DNA of 64,000 nt from Streptomyces sp. CBMA123 (lineage in GTDB: Bacteria > Actinomycetota > Actinomycetes > Streptomycetales > Streptomycetaceae). The position numbers and the translations under genes were made by a program. Position 1 is the first letter of the stretch, and each line of letters starts with the position of its first letter. Below are positions 16,307 to 23,607 of the stretch, piece by piece. The notes beneath the pieces are model-generated. The model was not told the DNA's origin and did not search any database. It was given only the letters and a program-made list of their open reading frames with translations. The DNA is taken from the NCBI RefSeq assembly GCF_014596465.1, contig NZ_MECK01000223.1, positions 1-64,000 of the forward strand. The letters run 5' to 3'.

Positions 16307-16911
16307 CGGCGGACCATCCAGGCGACGGCTTCGTCGACGGCTCCGATGGAGGCTTCGACGCGCTGCAGCAGCAGGCGGAGGTCGGCGGTGGGCTGGCCGC
16401 CGGCGTTGAGGAAGTGGGCGACCTGGTTGACGTTGTTGCCGATGGCGGCGAGCTGGCGGTTGGACTCCATGAGTTCCTGGATGCCGCGTCGGTAGTCGGC
16501 GATGGCGGCGCCCGGGTCGGTGCTGGTGGCGGCGGCCAGGGTGGCGGCGGCGCAGAAGCCGCCGGGGGCGAGGTCGGCGTGGTCGGCGGCCTTCCGGACG
16601 GCGGCCCACTCGGGTTCGCTGAACCGCAGGCTGACGCAGGTGCGGCGCTGGGTGGCGTGGCGGGGACGGCGGCGTCGGGAGGCGGCGCGCTGGGGAGCGG
16701 GCGCGGTGTCTGTCCCGTCCGTCGACACCCACGGGTCGACTCCCTGGTCGTCGGTGGGCCCCCCTGGGTCCGCCGACGACCAGGGTGCCCGTGCCCCCTT
16801 CGGGGCGCGGGCGGGGTAAGCATCGCTTACCCCACAACTTGCTCCGCCAGGGGCAGCGTTGGGGTCGTTCCCCGGGACCTGCGCGGTGCCGTCGTGGCCG
16901 GGTGCGGTCAT
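16303..16911 (-). CDS. MobC-like relaxosome accessory protein (202 aa)
   Basis: Residues about 85-200 match plasmid mobilisation relaxosome proteins: a ribbon-helix-helix-like TCVSLRFSEPEWAAVRKAAD, then AAIGNNVNQVAHFLNAGGQPTADLRLLLQRVEA, where GNN-x-NQ is the family hallmark. It binds near oriT and helps the relaxase open the nick site. The first 80 residues are disordered; the DNA encoding them contains two strong inverted repeats that may be oriT itself, so a shorter start is possible. The stop overlaps the relaxase start and the start overlaps the 74-aa gene stop. Confidence 0.8.
   Translation of the reverse strand: MTAPGHDGTAQVPGNDPNAAPGGASCGVSDAYPARAPKGARAPWSSADPGGPTDDQGVDPWVSTDGTDTAPAPQRAASRRRRPRHATQRRTCVSLRFSEPEWAAVRKAADHADLAPGGFCAAATLAAATSTDPGAAIADYRRGIQELMESNRQLAAIGNNVNQVAHFLNAGGQPTADLRLLLQRVEASIGAVDEAVAWMVRR
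16742..16833. other. Candidate oriT region (two inverted repeats upstream of the relaxase)
   Basis: CCCTGGTCGTCGG (16742-16754) pairs perfectly with CCGACGACCAGGG (16773-16785), and GGGGTAAGC (16813-16821) with GCTTACCCC (16825-16833). The second has only a three-base loop. Both lie in the disordered-coding front of the MobC-like gene, just upstream of the relaxase, the normal position of oriT in mobilisable elements. The AT-rich core of the second repeat stands out from the GC-rich surroundings. No nick sequence can be assigned from sequence alone. Confidence 0.5.
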
Positions 16912-17132
16912 CGGCTGGCCTCGGTGTCGCGCTGGCGGAGGTCGAGGAGGAGGTCTTCGACGTAGTCGACGGCGAGGACGGGGTGGTGGAGGGTCCAGGG
17001 GCGGGAGTGCCGGCCGCGCTGGACGCTGCGGGTACCGTCCGGGCCGGTCTCGACGCGGTGGAGGTGGCCTTGCTGGGTGAGGACGGCGAGCCAGGAGTCC
17101 GCCTCGGCCCAGGTGGCGGGGGTGGTGCGCAT
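16908..17132 (-). CDS. Small hypothetical protein (74 aa)
   Basis: ATG 17132; the stop overlaps the MobC-like start (ATGA). Short helix-strand-strand-helix protein (TWAEADSWLAVLTQQGHLHRVET; RPWTLHHPVLAVDYVEDLLLDL). No motif recognised. Position in the mobilisation operon suggests a helper role, and the four-base overlap indicates translational coupling to MobC. Confidence 0.65.
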   Translation of the reverse strand: MRTTPATWAEADSWLAVLTQQGHLHRVETGPDGTRSVQRGRHSRPWTLHHPVLAVDYVEDLLLDLRQRDTEASR

Positions 17133-17214
17133 GGTGGGGTACTCCCGGATGCTGGTGGTACGGGCGGGTGACCGGCCGGGGTGACCTGGTCGGTCACCCC
17201 GGCGTTCGGGTCGG

Positions 17215-18270
17215 TCAGCTCCGGTCGGCGGTGACCGGCTGACCGGGTTGCGGCCGGAGCTGGGCCATCAGTTCGGTCAGCGTGGCGCTGGACAGAGGGA
17301 TCTTCTGACCTCGGATCGCCTCGGCGACCACCCTGCGGGTCAGCCTGCCGTTCTCCGGCGCGGCCTTCCGGGCGATGGCCAGCAGGCCATCTGTGTCCAG
17401 GTCAGGACGGCGGCCACTGTCCCGGTCAGTGACTGGCGGGTCAGTGACTGGCGGGTCAGTGACTGGCGGGTCAGTGACCGGCGGCTCGGTGGCCTCGGCG
17501 CGGCTGGCCGTCGCGGTGGCGACCGGCCTGTTGTCCGCCGGTCGGTCAGTGGCCTGTCGGCCGGTGACCGGGTGACCGCCCAGGTCAGAGGGCTTGGTCA
17601 GGTTGACCGCGCTGACCGGGGTCAGTACCGGCTGGCCGCCGGGTGCGGTGACCGGGTGGCCGACCGGCCTCGGCGCACCGGGGTGACCTCCGCTGTCCTG
17701 ACCGCCGCTCAGCGCTGCCAGCCGGTCGGTCAGACCGGCCTCGGCGCTGACCTGACCGAGGTCAGGGGTGACCTGACCTCGGTCAGCGTCGGGCCCTCGG
17801 TCACCCTGGCCGTCCCGGTCGGCGGGGCTGACCGGTCCGCGGGCGATGAGGATGTAGAGGTGGACGGCGCCGGCCAGGGCGAGCGGGGCGATCGTGGAGA
17901 GCACGGCGACCACCGAGTCGCCGAGGCGCAGGCCGGTGGTGGCGTTCTGCTCGTTCATCCGCACGGCGTGCAGGGCGTTGGCCCACAGGCTCGCCCCGGT
18001 GGCCGCGCCGAAGAGCAGCCAGACGTAGGCGCGGGCCCGCAGTGGGGCATCGCGCAGCACCAGCAGCGCGCGGACCCCGTAGGCGATGAAGCCGTCGATC
18101 ACGAGCGGGAAGAGGTAGGTGAGGAAGCCTCGGACGTGGATGGCGACAGCCATCTGCTGGAGAGCGTCGTACGAGAGCGCGCACCCGGCACCGCCGAGGG
18201 CGATGACGACGGCCCGGTCCCAGCCGGTGACGGGCGCGGTGTTCGGGGTGGTCGCGGTGGTGGTGCTCAT
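17215..18270 (-). CDS. DUF2637 membrane protein with repetitive linker (351 aa)
   Basis: Four membrane helices occupy residues about 20-145 (WDRAVVIALGGAGCALSYDA; GFLTYLFPLVIDGFIAYGVR; ARAYVWLLFGAATGASLWAN; VVAVLSTIAPLALAGAVHLY), the pattern of DUF2637, a family almost confined to actinomycete conjugative plasmids and AICEs and often called SpdB-like or excision/transfer-associated. A disordered, repetitive cytoplasmic linker follows (including PPVTDPPVTDPPVTD), and a conserved helical domain ends the protein (TDGLLAIARKAAPENGRLTRRVV). The linker DNA is packed with TGACC/GGTCA pentamers. Start overlaps the WhiB-like stop. Confidence 0.8.
   Translation of the reverse strand: MSTTTATTPNTAPVTGWDRAVVIALGGAGCALSYDALQQMAVAIHVRGFLTYLFPLVIDGFIAYGVRALLVLRDAPLRARAYVWLLFGAATGASLWANALHAVRMNEQNATTGLRLGDSVVAVLSTIAPLALAGAVHLYILIARGPVSPADRDGQGDRGPDADRGQVTPDLGQVSAEAGLTDRLAALSGGQDSGGHPGAPRPVGHPVTAPGGQPVLTPVSAVNLTKPSDLGGHPVTGRQATDRPADNRPVATATASRAEATEPPVTDPPVTDPPVTDPPVTDRDSGRRPDLDTDGLLAIARKAAPENGRLTRRVVAEAIRGQKIPLSSATLTELMAQLRPQPGQPVTADRS
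17424..17483. repeat. Tandem 15-bp repeat in the DUF2637 gene
   Basis: Four consecutive copies of GGTCAGTGACTGGCG (the last with C for T) encode the repeated VTDPP segment. They lie inside a wider stretch, about 17,165-17,850, in which TGACC or GGTCA occurs dozens of times in both directions. The repeats keep the reading frame because the unit is five codons long. Confidence 0.85.
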
Positions 18271-18839
18271 GCGGCCGTCCCGAAGTCGTCGCGGTGCAGT
18301 TGCTCGGTGCTGGTGGCGTCGTAGTCGGCCGAGGCGGTGCGGGTGGCCTGTTCGGCGATCTGGCGGTGGCGGATCGCGCGGCGGGTTTCGCGGTAGAGCT
18401 TGAGGGCGTGCTCCGGGCTGATCTTGAGGAGCCAGGCGAGGCGCTCGACCGGCACGTCCTGGCGGTAGCCGGCGAGGACGACGGCGCGGCGCTCGGCGCG
18501 GGTGATGTGGATGTCGCGCCCGGCCAGCACGGCGTTGACCCGGCTGTAGTCGAGGCGGTCGTTGAGCCTGGTGTGCAGAGGTTCGCGCTCCTCCTCGGTG
18601 AGGCCGCCCCGGACGCCGTGGGTGTCGCCCGTCTCCAGCGCGGCGTCCAGGCAGGCGCGGGCGACCGGGCACTGGGCGCACAGCGCCTTGGCGGTGGTGA
18701 TCGCGGCCGAGTCCTCCGGACCGGGGAAGAACACCTCGGGGTCGACGGGGTTGTACTCGGTCGGGGTGCAGACGGCCTGGTCCTGCCAGGTCTGGTCGCC
18801 GAGCGCGCGGTGGCGGACTGGGCGGGTCGTGGTGGTCAT
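18267..18839 (-). CDS. WhiB-like iron-sulfur regulator (190 aa)
   Basis: The Wbl domain (about residues 15-90) has the four cluster cysteines in order: one in DQAVCTPTEYNP, two in ALCAQCPV and one in ARACLDAAL. The G-[VI]-W-G-G turn is present as GVRGG, with Arg for Trp. A further 100 residues, with a helix-turn-helix-like part (RAERRAVVLAGYRQDVPVERLAWLLKISPEHALKLYRE), follow the domain, which is unusual: most Wbl proteins are 80-130 aa. Wbl proteins bind the housekeeping sigma factor and DNA. Mobile-element copies are known. It probably controls the replication/transfer operon in which it lies. Confidence 0.85.
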   Translation of the reverse strand: MTTTTRPVRHRALGDQTWQDQAVCTPTEYNPVDPEVFFPGPEDSAAITTAKALCAQCPVARACLDAALETGDTHGVRGGLTEEEREPLHTRLNDRLDYSRVNAVLAGRDIHITRAERRAVVLAGYRQDVPVERLAWLLKISPEHALKLYRETRRAIRHRQIAEQATRTASADYDATSTEQLHRDDFGTAA

Positions 18840-18949
18840 GCGGGGTTGCTCCGATCGCTCTCCGCGCGCAGGGCGGCGTCGGCGGAGAGGTGCGCTGGGT
18901 CGGTGATGGTCGGGCGGCTCACCGTGGGGCGGCCGGGCGCGGCGGCGGC

Positions 18950-19657
18950 TCAGGCGGCGCGCTGGAGGCGTCTGCGGTCGACCGGCTCGAAGCTGACCCG
19001 GGTGGTCATCTGGGCGAGCCGGGAGGTGACGCGGTCACCGAGGCAGGTGCGGAGGTCCTTGATCGGCAGGTTGCTGGTGATCAGGGTCGGGAGCATGTGG
19101 TTGTAGCGGCGGTTGATCAGCCGGTACGTCTGCTCTTCGACGAACTCGCTCGACTTGGCGGCGCCGAGGTCGTCGAGGATCAGCAGCGGCACCCGGCTGT
19201 AGGCCGCGAGGACCCGCTCGGCGTCGGTGTCCGAGCCGGGGCGGAGTTCGGCGTAGAGGTCCGCGGCGGTGGTGGCGCGCCAGCGCACACCGATGCCGGC
19301 CTCGACCAGGCGGCGGACGGCGCCGTACGCCTCGTGGGTCTTCCCGGCGCCGACGACCCCGGCCATCAGCAGGCTGGGACCGGTGGCGACCTGGCGTCGG
19401 GCACCGAGGCTCGGCGCGGTGGCCTCGGCGGCAACCTGCCGCACCCAGGCCAGGACCTGCGGGTTCGTGGCGACCGCTTCGCGGTAGCGCGGCGGCAGCC
19501 CGGCGGACAGCAATTCCTCTGCCGAGTACGGCTCCGGCTCGTCCGGGAGGGCGTCGACCGCGTGCTGCTCGATGCCCCGGGCGGCCAGGATGCGGGCCAT
19601 CCGGTCGAGGACCGAGGGCGCGTCGGCGAGGGTCTGCGGGTCGCGGCGGGTTCGCAT
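18950..19657 (-). CDS. DnaC/IstB-like ATP-binding protein (235 aa)
   Basis: Walker A is GVVGAGKTHEA (G-x4-GKT), Walker B is LLILDDLGAAKS, and sensor 1 is LITSNLP, followed by a Arg-finger segment CLGDRVTSRLAQM. This is the arrangement of DnaC/DnaI helicase loaders and IstB ATPases. The N-terminal 100 residues are helical. ATG 19657 overlaps the stop of the upstream replication gene (TGATG). With that gene it probably loads the host DnaB helicase at an element origin. Confidence 0.85.
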   Translation of the reverse strand: MRTRRDPQTLADAPSVLDRMARILAARGIEQHAVDALPDEPEPYSAEELLSAGLPPRYREAVATNPQVLAWVRQVAAEATAPSLGARRQVATGPSLLMAGVVGAGKTHEAYGAVRRLVEAGIGVRWRATTAADLYAELRPGSDTDAERVLAAYSRVPLLILDDLGAAKSSEFVEEQTYRLINRRYNHMLPTLITSNLPIKDLRTCLGDRVTSRLAQMTTRVSFEPVDRRRLQRAA

Positions 19658-20706
19658 CACAGCTCCTCGGCGTAGGCGGCGACGGCGTCGACCGGGTTGG
19701 TCCACGCCTGGTGAGCGGGCACGTTAGGCCGGAATCCCGGCCGAGCCAAACCGGAGCCTCGTGCGTTCATGGCGTCGTTGACCAGGCTCGGCAGCCGGGA
19801 CGGGTGGCCCTGGATCTCGGCGAACCGCCGCAGCCCCGACCGGACGTGCTCGGCTGCGATGCCCTCGTCCAGCAGGGTCTTGACGACCTTGCCGAGGTGG
19901 CCGAGCACGCTGCCCGGCGGGCGCTCGGCGCAGGCGGCGACGTACTCGCCGATCAGCTGACCGGCCGAGACGGCGTCCTCGTCGGGCGCCTCGCGCCCCG
20001 TAGGGAAAGAAGATCCAGGATCCAAGATCCTAGATCCAGGCGCCGAGGGCCCCGGGAGGGTTCGGCGAACCTTCGGGGAGACTTCGCCGAATGCCGTCTG
20101 ACCTGTGGTTTTCCGGGGAGTCGGAACCGGCTTCTGCTCGGCGTCGACCACCGGGACGACCGCTTCGGCGGTGCACGGAACTGCCTCCGTGGCCAGCGCT
20201 GAGAAGGACTCGTTCGGCTGCTGGAGAGCTGCCGGAGCCTTCGCCGAGGTTTCGCCGAACACTCGGGGAGCGCTCGCGGCGGCGACGACTCCGGACCCCG
20301 GGGTGTCGGCGAGGGCGGCCCGCTGGATGCAGGGACCCTTGCACACGCCGCACCGCTCCGGCTCGCAGTGCGGGCACGCGGGCAGCCGGGACAGACTCGG
20401 CTTGTCGATCTTCTGGTGCTTGCGCCACGTCGGGTAATGGAAGTACCGGCGGCCGTCGCAGCCCGTGTATCGGCAGATCGCGCCCACTGCGGCGAGCTGC
20501 TGGAGGTGGTCCTCGACCTCCGCGCGGTTGATCTCGTCGCGCATCGGCCAGATGAGGCCGTAGACGACCGCCGCGTTGTCGCGGTGCCGACCGCTGTCGT
20601 CGGAGTGGTTGGTCATGCCGATGAAGGTGAGCATCGCCGGTATGGACACCTCAGCGAGCGTTTCGGAGACCCAGGTCTCCGGCTTGACGGGTCGGATACG
20701 CGCCAT
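19657..20706 (-). CDS. Replication-initiator-like protein (349 aa)
   Basis: The N-terminus (MARIRPVKPETWVSETLAEVSIPAMLTFIGMTNHSDDSGR, then VYGLIWPMRDEINRAEVEDHLQQLAAVGAICRY) is the winged-helix domain of phage-type replisome organisers, followed by a Cys cluster (CPHCEPERCGVCKGPC). The middle is disordered; the C-terminus (LIGEYVAACAERPPGSVLGHLGKVVKTLLDEG) is DnaD-like. Such proteins bind the origin and recruit the helicase loader encoded next. The coding region itself contains four GATCC units at 20,011-20,038 and several TTCGCCGAA motifs, possible origin iterons. Confidence 0.75.
   Translation of the reverse strand: MARIRPVKPETWVSETLAEVSIPAMLTFIGMTNHSDDSGRHRDNAAVVYGLIWPMRDEINRAEVEDHLQQLAAVGAICRYTGCDGRRYFHYPTWRKHQKIDKPSLSRLPACPHCEPERCGVCKGPCIQRAALADTPGSGVVAAASAPRVFGETSAKAPAALQQPNESFSALATEAVPCTAEAVVPVVDAEQKPVPTPRKTTGQTAFGEVSPKVRRTLPGPSAPGSRILDPGSSFPTGREAPDEDAVSAGQLIGEYVAACAERPPGSVLGHLGKVVKTLLDEGIAAEHVRSGLRRFAEIQGHPSRLPSLVNDAMNARGSGLARPGFRPNVPAHQAWTNPVDAVAAYAEEL
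20011..20038. repeat. Four 7-bp GATCC iterons in the replication gene
   Basis: Four consecutive 7-bp units of the form RGATCCW (AGATCCA, GGATCCA, AGATCCT, AGATCCA) sit on the same face of the helix, in the disordered-linker part of the initiator gene. Origins inside initiator genes are common in phages and plasmids. The spot is AT-richer than its surroundings. Confidence 0.6.
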
Positions 20707-20707
20707 G

Positions 20708-21022
20708 TCAGCGGCCCCGAACCGAGGTGATGGCGAGTCGCCCGGTGGCGAGGTCGAGGCTGTGCGGGCGCGTCCAGTCCGCCTCCGGCCAGGACCGCAG
20801 CACCCAGCGGGCGGCGACCTTGGTGGTGTTGCCGCTCAGCATGAGCTGCTCGCCGCGCCCGTCGACCGCCACGGTGTAGGGGTGGGGCCACTGGCGGCTG
20901 GGGTGGGCGAGGCTGACCCGGACGGCGACCGCACCGGGGATCATGTCCGCGAGCTTGGCCCCGAGCCGCTGCTGGCTCGGGCTGGGCTCCACGTACTGGG
21001 TTCCCCTGGACAGGGCAGGCAT
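20708..21022 (-). CDS. Small hypothetical protein (104 aa), first gene of the replication operon
   Basis: ATG 21022 with GGAG six bases upstream. The protein has mixed strands and helices (SQQRLGAKLADMIPGAVAVRVSLAHPSRQW; HPYTVAVDGRGEQLMLSGNTTKVAARWVLRSW) and no recognised motif. Its stop is one base before the initiator gene start, so it is the leader gene of the operon that runs down to 14077. A GTTTC-GTAG-GAAAC inverted repeat lies 13 bases upstream of its start and could be an operator. Confidence 0.65.
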   Translation of the reverse strand: MPALSRGTQYVEPSPSQQRLGAKLADMIPGAVAVRVSLAHPSRQWPHPYTVAVDGRGEQLMLSGNTTKVAARWVLRSWPEADWTRPHSLDLATGRLAITSVRGR

Positions 21023-21034
21023 GCGATACTCCGT

Positions 21035-21048
21035 GTTTCGTAGGAAAC
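21035..21048. promoter_or_regulatory. Inverted repeat in the replication-operon leader
   Basis: GTTTC (21035-21039) and GAAAC (21044-21048) flank GTAG. The repeat lies just upstream of the ribosome site of the operon's first gene and contains a -10-like TACGAA on the minus strand, so it could be a repressor site over the promoter. Confidence 0.35.
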
Positions 21049-21658
21049 GCGCGCGGCGGCCTCTCGTGCAAAAGAAGTCCCGCCGCTCGCGCGGTAGTGA
21101 ATCAGCGGCCTTCGGGGCGCTGGCCCGGCGTCCAGGAGTTGGTAGCTCCAGGGCGCCGGCTCTCTTTTCCGGACGTGTCCTACTGCATCGACTCCCCCTC
21201 TCTGCCCACCTGTCGCCTCCGCGGCGGGGTGAGAACCTTAGGGCCTTCGGCGCCACACATCCAGTCCTTAACTCCCCCAGCGGGGAAGACTCGTGCGTGC
21301 ACCGCCCCCGCGCCCCTCGCCGCACCGGGAGTGCCAGGCCCTGGGGGGCAAGCTTCACGATCTCGGCTCGTCCTGGTGCCGGCCGCTGTCACCTACGGCA
21401 ACCCCGAGCCAAGGGCTGGACCAAGAATTCCAGGCCCCCGCGACATCAAAGAAACCTTATGATCGCCAATTGATTCCGGTCAAGAATCTCAAGCCATCTA
21501 CGCGAGTAGCAGCTCCCATTTCCCGCCTGGCGGGAAATGATCTTGCCCGATGAATGAGAGATGCACATTAACCACAATGACCCAGCCGTTCCGACGTCTC
21601 CGGACTGCATCAGCCAATCTCCGCATCCCCTCCGGCAGCTCTCGCATCCCGGAAAAGA
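21049..21658. other. Non-coding region between the replication operon and the IclR gene
   Basis: I see no convincing gene here; the frames that stay open have no ribosome site and poor codon use. The right half is unusually AT-rich for this genome. It holds the palindrome at 21517-21539 and, at its right edge, the terminator of the IclR gene. It could contain the operon promoter and part of a replication origin. Confidence 0.5.
21517..21539. promoter_or_regulatory. Perfect palindrome CATTTCCCGC-CTG-GCGGGAAATG
   Basis: Ten-base arms separated by three bases, without a T-run and far from a stop codon, so more likely a protein-binding site than a terminator. It lies in the AT-rich non-coding stretch and could be a regulator or replication-control site. 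Confidence 0.5.
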
Positions 21659-21696
21659 AATTGGCGGCCGACAGCTTCTCCTGTCGGCCGCCAATT
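21659..21696 (-). terminator. Intrinsic terminator of the IclR gene
   Basis: AATTGGCGGCCGACAG (21659-21674) pairs perfectly with CTGTCGGCCGCCAATT (21681-21696) around a six-base loop: a 16-bp stem. On the minus strand it is followed by TTTCTTTTCC, a good T-tract, and it starts 28 bases after the IclR stop. Confidence 0.85.
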
Positions 21697-21723
21697 CGGC
21701 CACAACGAAAACACGACGCCCGC

Positions 21724-22731
21724 CTACGCGGCCATACGCCCACCGGCAATTAGACTCATGGCGCGCGCGGCATCACAGGTCCGCCGGATCACATCGCGCA
21801 GGTCGCCCTTCATCTCCTCGGCAGGCATTCCCAAGCCGATTGATCCCATCACTGTCGACCCCCACATGACGGGCGCCGCGATGCCGTCCCATCCAGCCAG
21901 CGCCTCCTGGCGGCCGATGGCGAAGCCACGCCGGCGGATGTCCGCGAGGGAGGCGAGCAGGACGGCCTCCTCCCGGATCGCGCCCGGGGCCGGGGAGGGC
22001 GGCGGGGCTTCGGCGAGCACCGCTTCCTGCATGTGGGTCGGCAGGTGGGCGAGGATCACGCGCCCGGTTGCGCCGACGCGTAGCGAGCGGGGCATGGAGC
22101 CGATCTGGTAGGTCAGGGCCTTGAGGGTCTCCGGGTCGCGGTCGCCGAGGGTGTAGTCGGTGCACAGGCGGCGCAGGCCCCCGAAGCCGGTGACGGTGAA
22201 CAGCATGGCGATGCCACCGGTGGCGCGCTGGAGGTCGTCGAGCATCCGCTGGACGTCGCCCGCTGCGGGGGTGGAGGTCATGGCCTGCAGGGCCATCTCG
22301 ATCATGGCGGGGCCCGGCCGGTAGCGGCCTCGGCTGACCTGGTCGACCGTGCGGGTCTCCACGCCGGCCTGGAGGATGCGGTGGACCGTGGAGTCGGGGA
22401 TGCCCGTGGACCTGGTGAGGTCGAGTACGCCCTGGACACCGCTGCCCTGGGTGACCGCCTGGAGGACGGTGAGGACGCGGGCGTGGGTGCCGGCCGCCGG
22501 GGCGGCCTGTCGGCGGGGCGCCGGGGGCGCCGGTGTTGCAGGAGAGAACAAGGGGATCTCGCAGGTGTGCGGCGCCGGGGACCGGTCGGCCGTATCCGAC
22601 CGCTGGTCGGCGTACGCAGGTGAGGCCGATGGCATCGCCTGGGCCGCCTGGTCCCGTGGCGGGTCCAGTACAAGGTGGTCGCAGCTGGAGCCGTGGGCGC
22701 GCCGGGCATGCGAGTGGTGAGGGTGGTTCAC
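21724..22731 (-). CDS. IclR-family transcriptional regulator (up to 335 aa)
   Basis: Residues about 85-140 form the winged helix (HARVLTVLQAVTQGSGVQGVLDLTRSTGIPDSTVHRILQAG), and the C-terminal 170 residues form the IclR effector domain (RSLRVGATGRVILAHLP; RRRGFAIGRQEALAGWDGIAAPVMWGSTVMGSIGLGMP). IclR proteins are dimers that repress or activate catabolic and secondary-metabolism genes. The first 80 residues are disordered, so the true start may be further in (for example near MPSASPAY); GTG 22731 is the longest reading and has a weak ribosome site. The gene follows the FabG-type reductase in the same direction, a likely target. Confidence 0.8.
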   Translation of the reverse strand: MNHPHHSHARRAHGSSCDHLVLDPPRDQAAQAMPSASPAYADQRSDTADRSPAPHTCEIPLFSPATPAPPAPRRQAAPAAGTHARVLTVLQAVTQGSGVQGVLDLTRSTGIPDSTVHRILQAGVETRTVDQVSRGRYRPGPAMIEMALQAMTSTPAAGDVQRMLDDLQRATGGIAMLFTVTGFGGLRRLCTDYTLGDRDPETLKALTYQIGSMPRSLRVGATGRVILAHLPTHMQEAVLAEAPPPSPAPGAIREEAVLLASLADIRRRGFAIGRQEALAGWDGIAAPVMWGSTVMGSIGLGMPAEEMKGDLRDVIRRTCDAARAMSLIAGGRMAA

Positions 22732-22774
22732 CGGGCCTGGGCGTCCCCTCGCGCGCCCAGGCCCGGCAAGCGGG

Positions 22775-23479
22775 TCAGTGCCCCATGCCGGCGCCTCCGT
22801 CGACGGGCAGGATCGCTCCGGTCACGTAGCTTGCGGCGTCGCCGGCGAGGAAGGACACCGCGGCGGCAATCTCCTCCGGCTGGGCCATCCGGCCGAGCGG
22901 CACACGCTGGAGCAGCGCCTCGCGCTGCGTCTCGGTGAGCGCCGCCGTCATGTCGGTCTCGGTCAGACCGGGGGCGACGACGTTGCTGGTGATGCCGCGC
23001 GGGCCGAGTTCGCGGGCCAGGGAGCGGGCGAAGCCCACGAGGCCGGCCTTGGATGCGGCGTAGTTGGCCTGTCCGCTCTCGCCGGTCATGGCGACGGCAG
23101 AGGAGATGAAGATCAGGCGACCGTGCTTCGCGCGCAGCATCCCGCGGGCGGCGCGCTTGGCGGCCCGGTAGGCGCCGGTCAGATTGGTGTCCAGGGTTGC
23201 CGCGAAGTCGTCCTCCGCCATGCGCAGCAGCAGGGTGTCGCGGGTGATGCCGGCGTTGACGACGAGGATCTCGACCGGCCCCTGGGCGGCCTCGACCGCG
23301 GTGAACGCAGCGTCGACGGATTCGCCGGAGGTCACGTCGCACTCCACGCCCAGGAGGCCCTCGGGCGCGAGGCCGCCGCGGGAGGCGACCGCCACGGTGG
23401 CGCCGTCCGCGGCGAGCCGCTGCGCGACCGCGAGACCGATGCCTCGACTGCCTCCGATGACCAGGGCCGAGCGGGACAT
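22775..23479 (-). CDS. fabG: FabG-type 3-oxoacyl-ACP reductase / SDR (234 aa)
   Basis: Classical short-chain dehydrogenase: NADP site GGSRGIG (residues 9-15), CDVTSG, the NAG motif in LVVNAGITRD, catalytic Ser in FISSAVAM, and YAASK with catalytic Tyr and Lys. The C-terminal GAILPVDGG is typical of FabG. The sequence NAGITRDTLLLRM is the FabG family hallmark. FabG reduces 3-oxoacyl-ACP in fatty-acid or polyketide synthesis. As an isolated extra copy next to an IclR regulator it is probably not the housekeeping enzyme. Its upstream region carries four tandem 15-bp repeats. Confidence 0.85.
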   Translation of the reverse strand: MSRSALVIGGSRGIGLAVAQRLAADGATVAVASRGGLAPEGLLGVECDVTSGESVDAAFTAVEAAQGPVEILVVNAGITRDTLLLRMAEDDFAATLDTNLTGAYRAAKRAARGMLRAKHGRLIFISSAVAMTGESGQANYAASKAGLVGFARSLARELGPRGITSNVVAPGLTETDMTAALTETQREALLQRVPLGRMAQPEEIAAAVSFLAGDAASYVTGAILPVDGGAGMGH

Positions 23480-23547
23480 GGGAACTCTCCTTCATGGTTC
23501 GGATCGCCGGGCTGCCCGGCGGCTTCCACGATGCCAGTCCCCGACTG

Positions 23548-23607
23548 GAACTCGGACTTCCAGAAGTCCCAGTTCCGGAAGTCCCAGTTCGCGAACTCAC
23601 AGTTCCC
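23548..23607. repeat. Four tandem 15-bp repeats upstream of the reductase gene
   Basis: Units 23548-23562, 63-77, 78-92 and 93-107 follow the pattern GAAsTCssAsTTCss, each with a GAA...TTC half-palindrome. They lie 69-128 bases upstream of the reductase start, where regulator sites would be expected. Period and dyad suggest cooperative binding of a dimeric protein. Confidence 0.7.

Noticed and set aside
14090..16495. Very long rightward open frame opposite the relaxase gene
   Set aside because: It is the antisense shadow of the relaxase and MobC-like genes: Gly/Val-rich translation, no ribosome site, and all recognised motifs are on the other strand.
17424..17483. CRISPR-like or satellite repeat
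   Set aside because: The 15-bp units have no spacers and stay in frame with the DUF2637 gene, so they are a coding tandem repeat.
18950..19657. IstB of an insertion sequence
   Set aside because: No transposase gene (IstA) or terminal repeats are nearby; the neighbours are replication and mobilisation genes, so a DnaC-like loader is more likely.
23548..23607. CRISPR array
   Set aside because: Units are only 15 bp and directly adjacent, without spacers; no cas genes are in the window.
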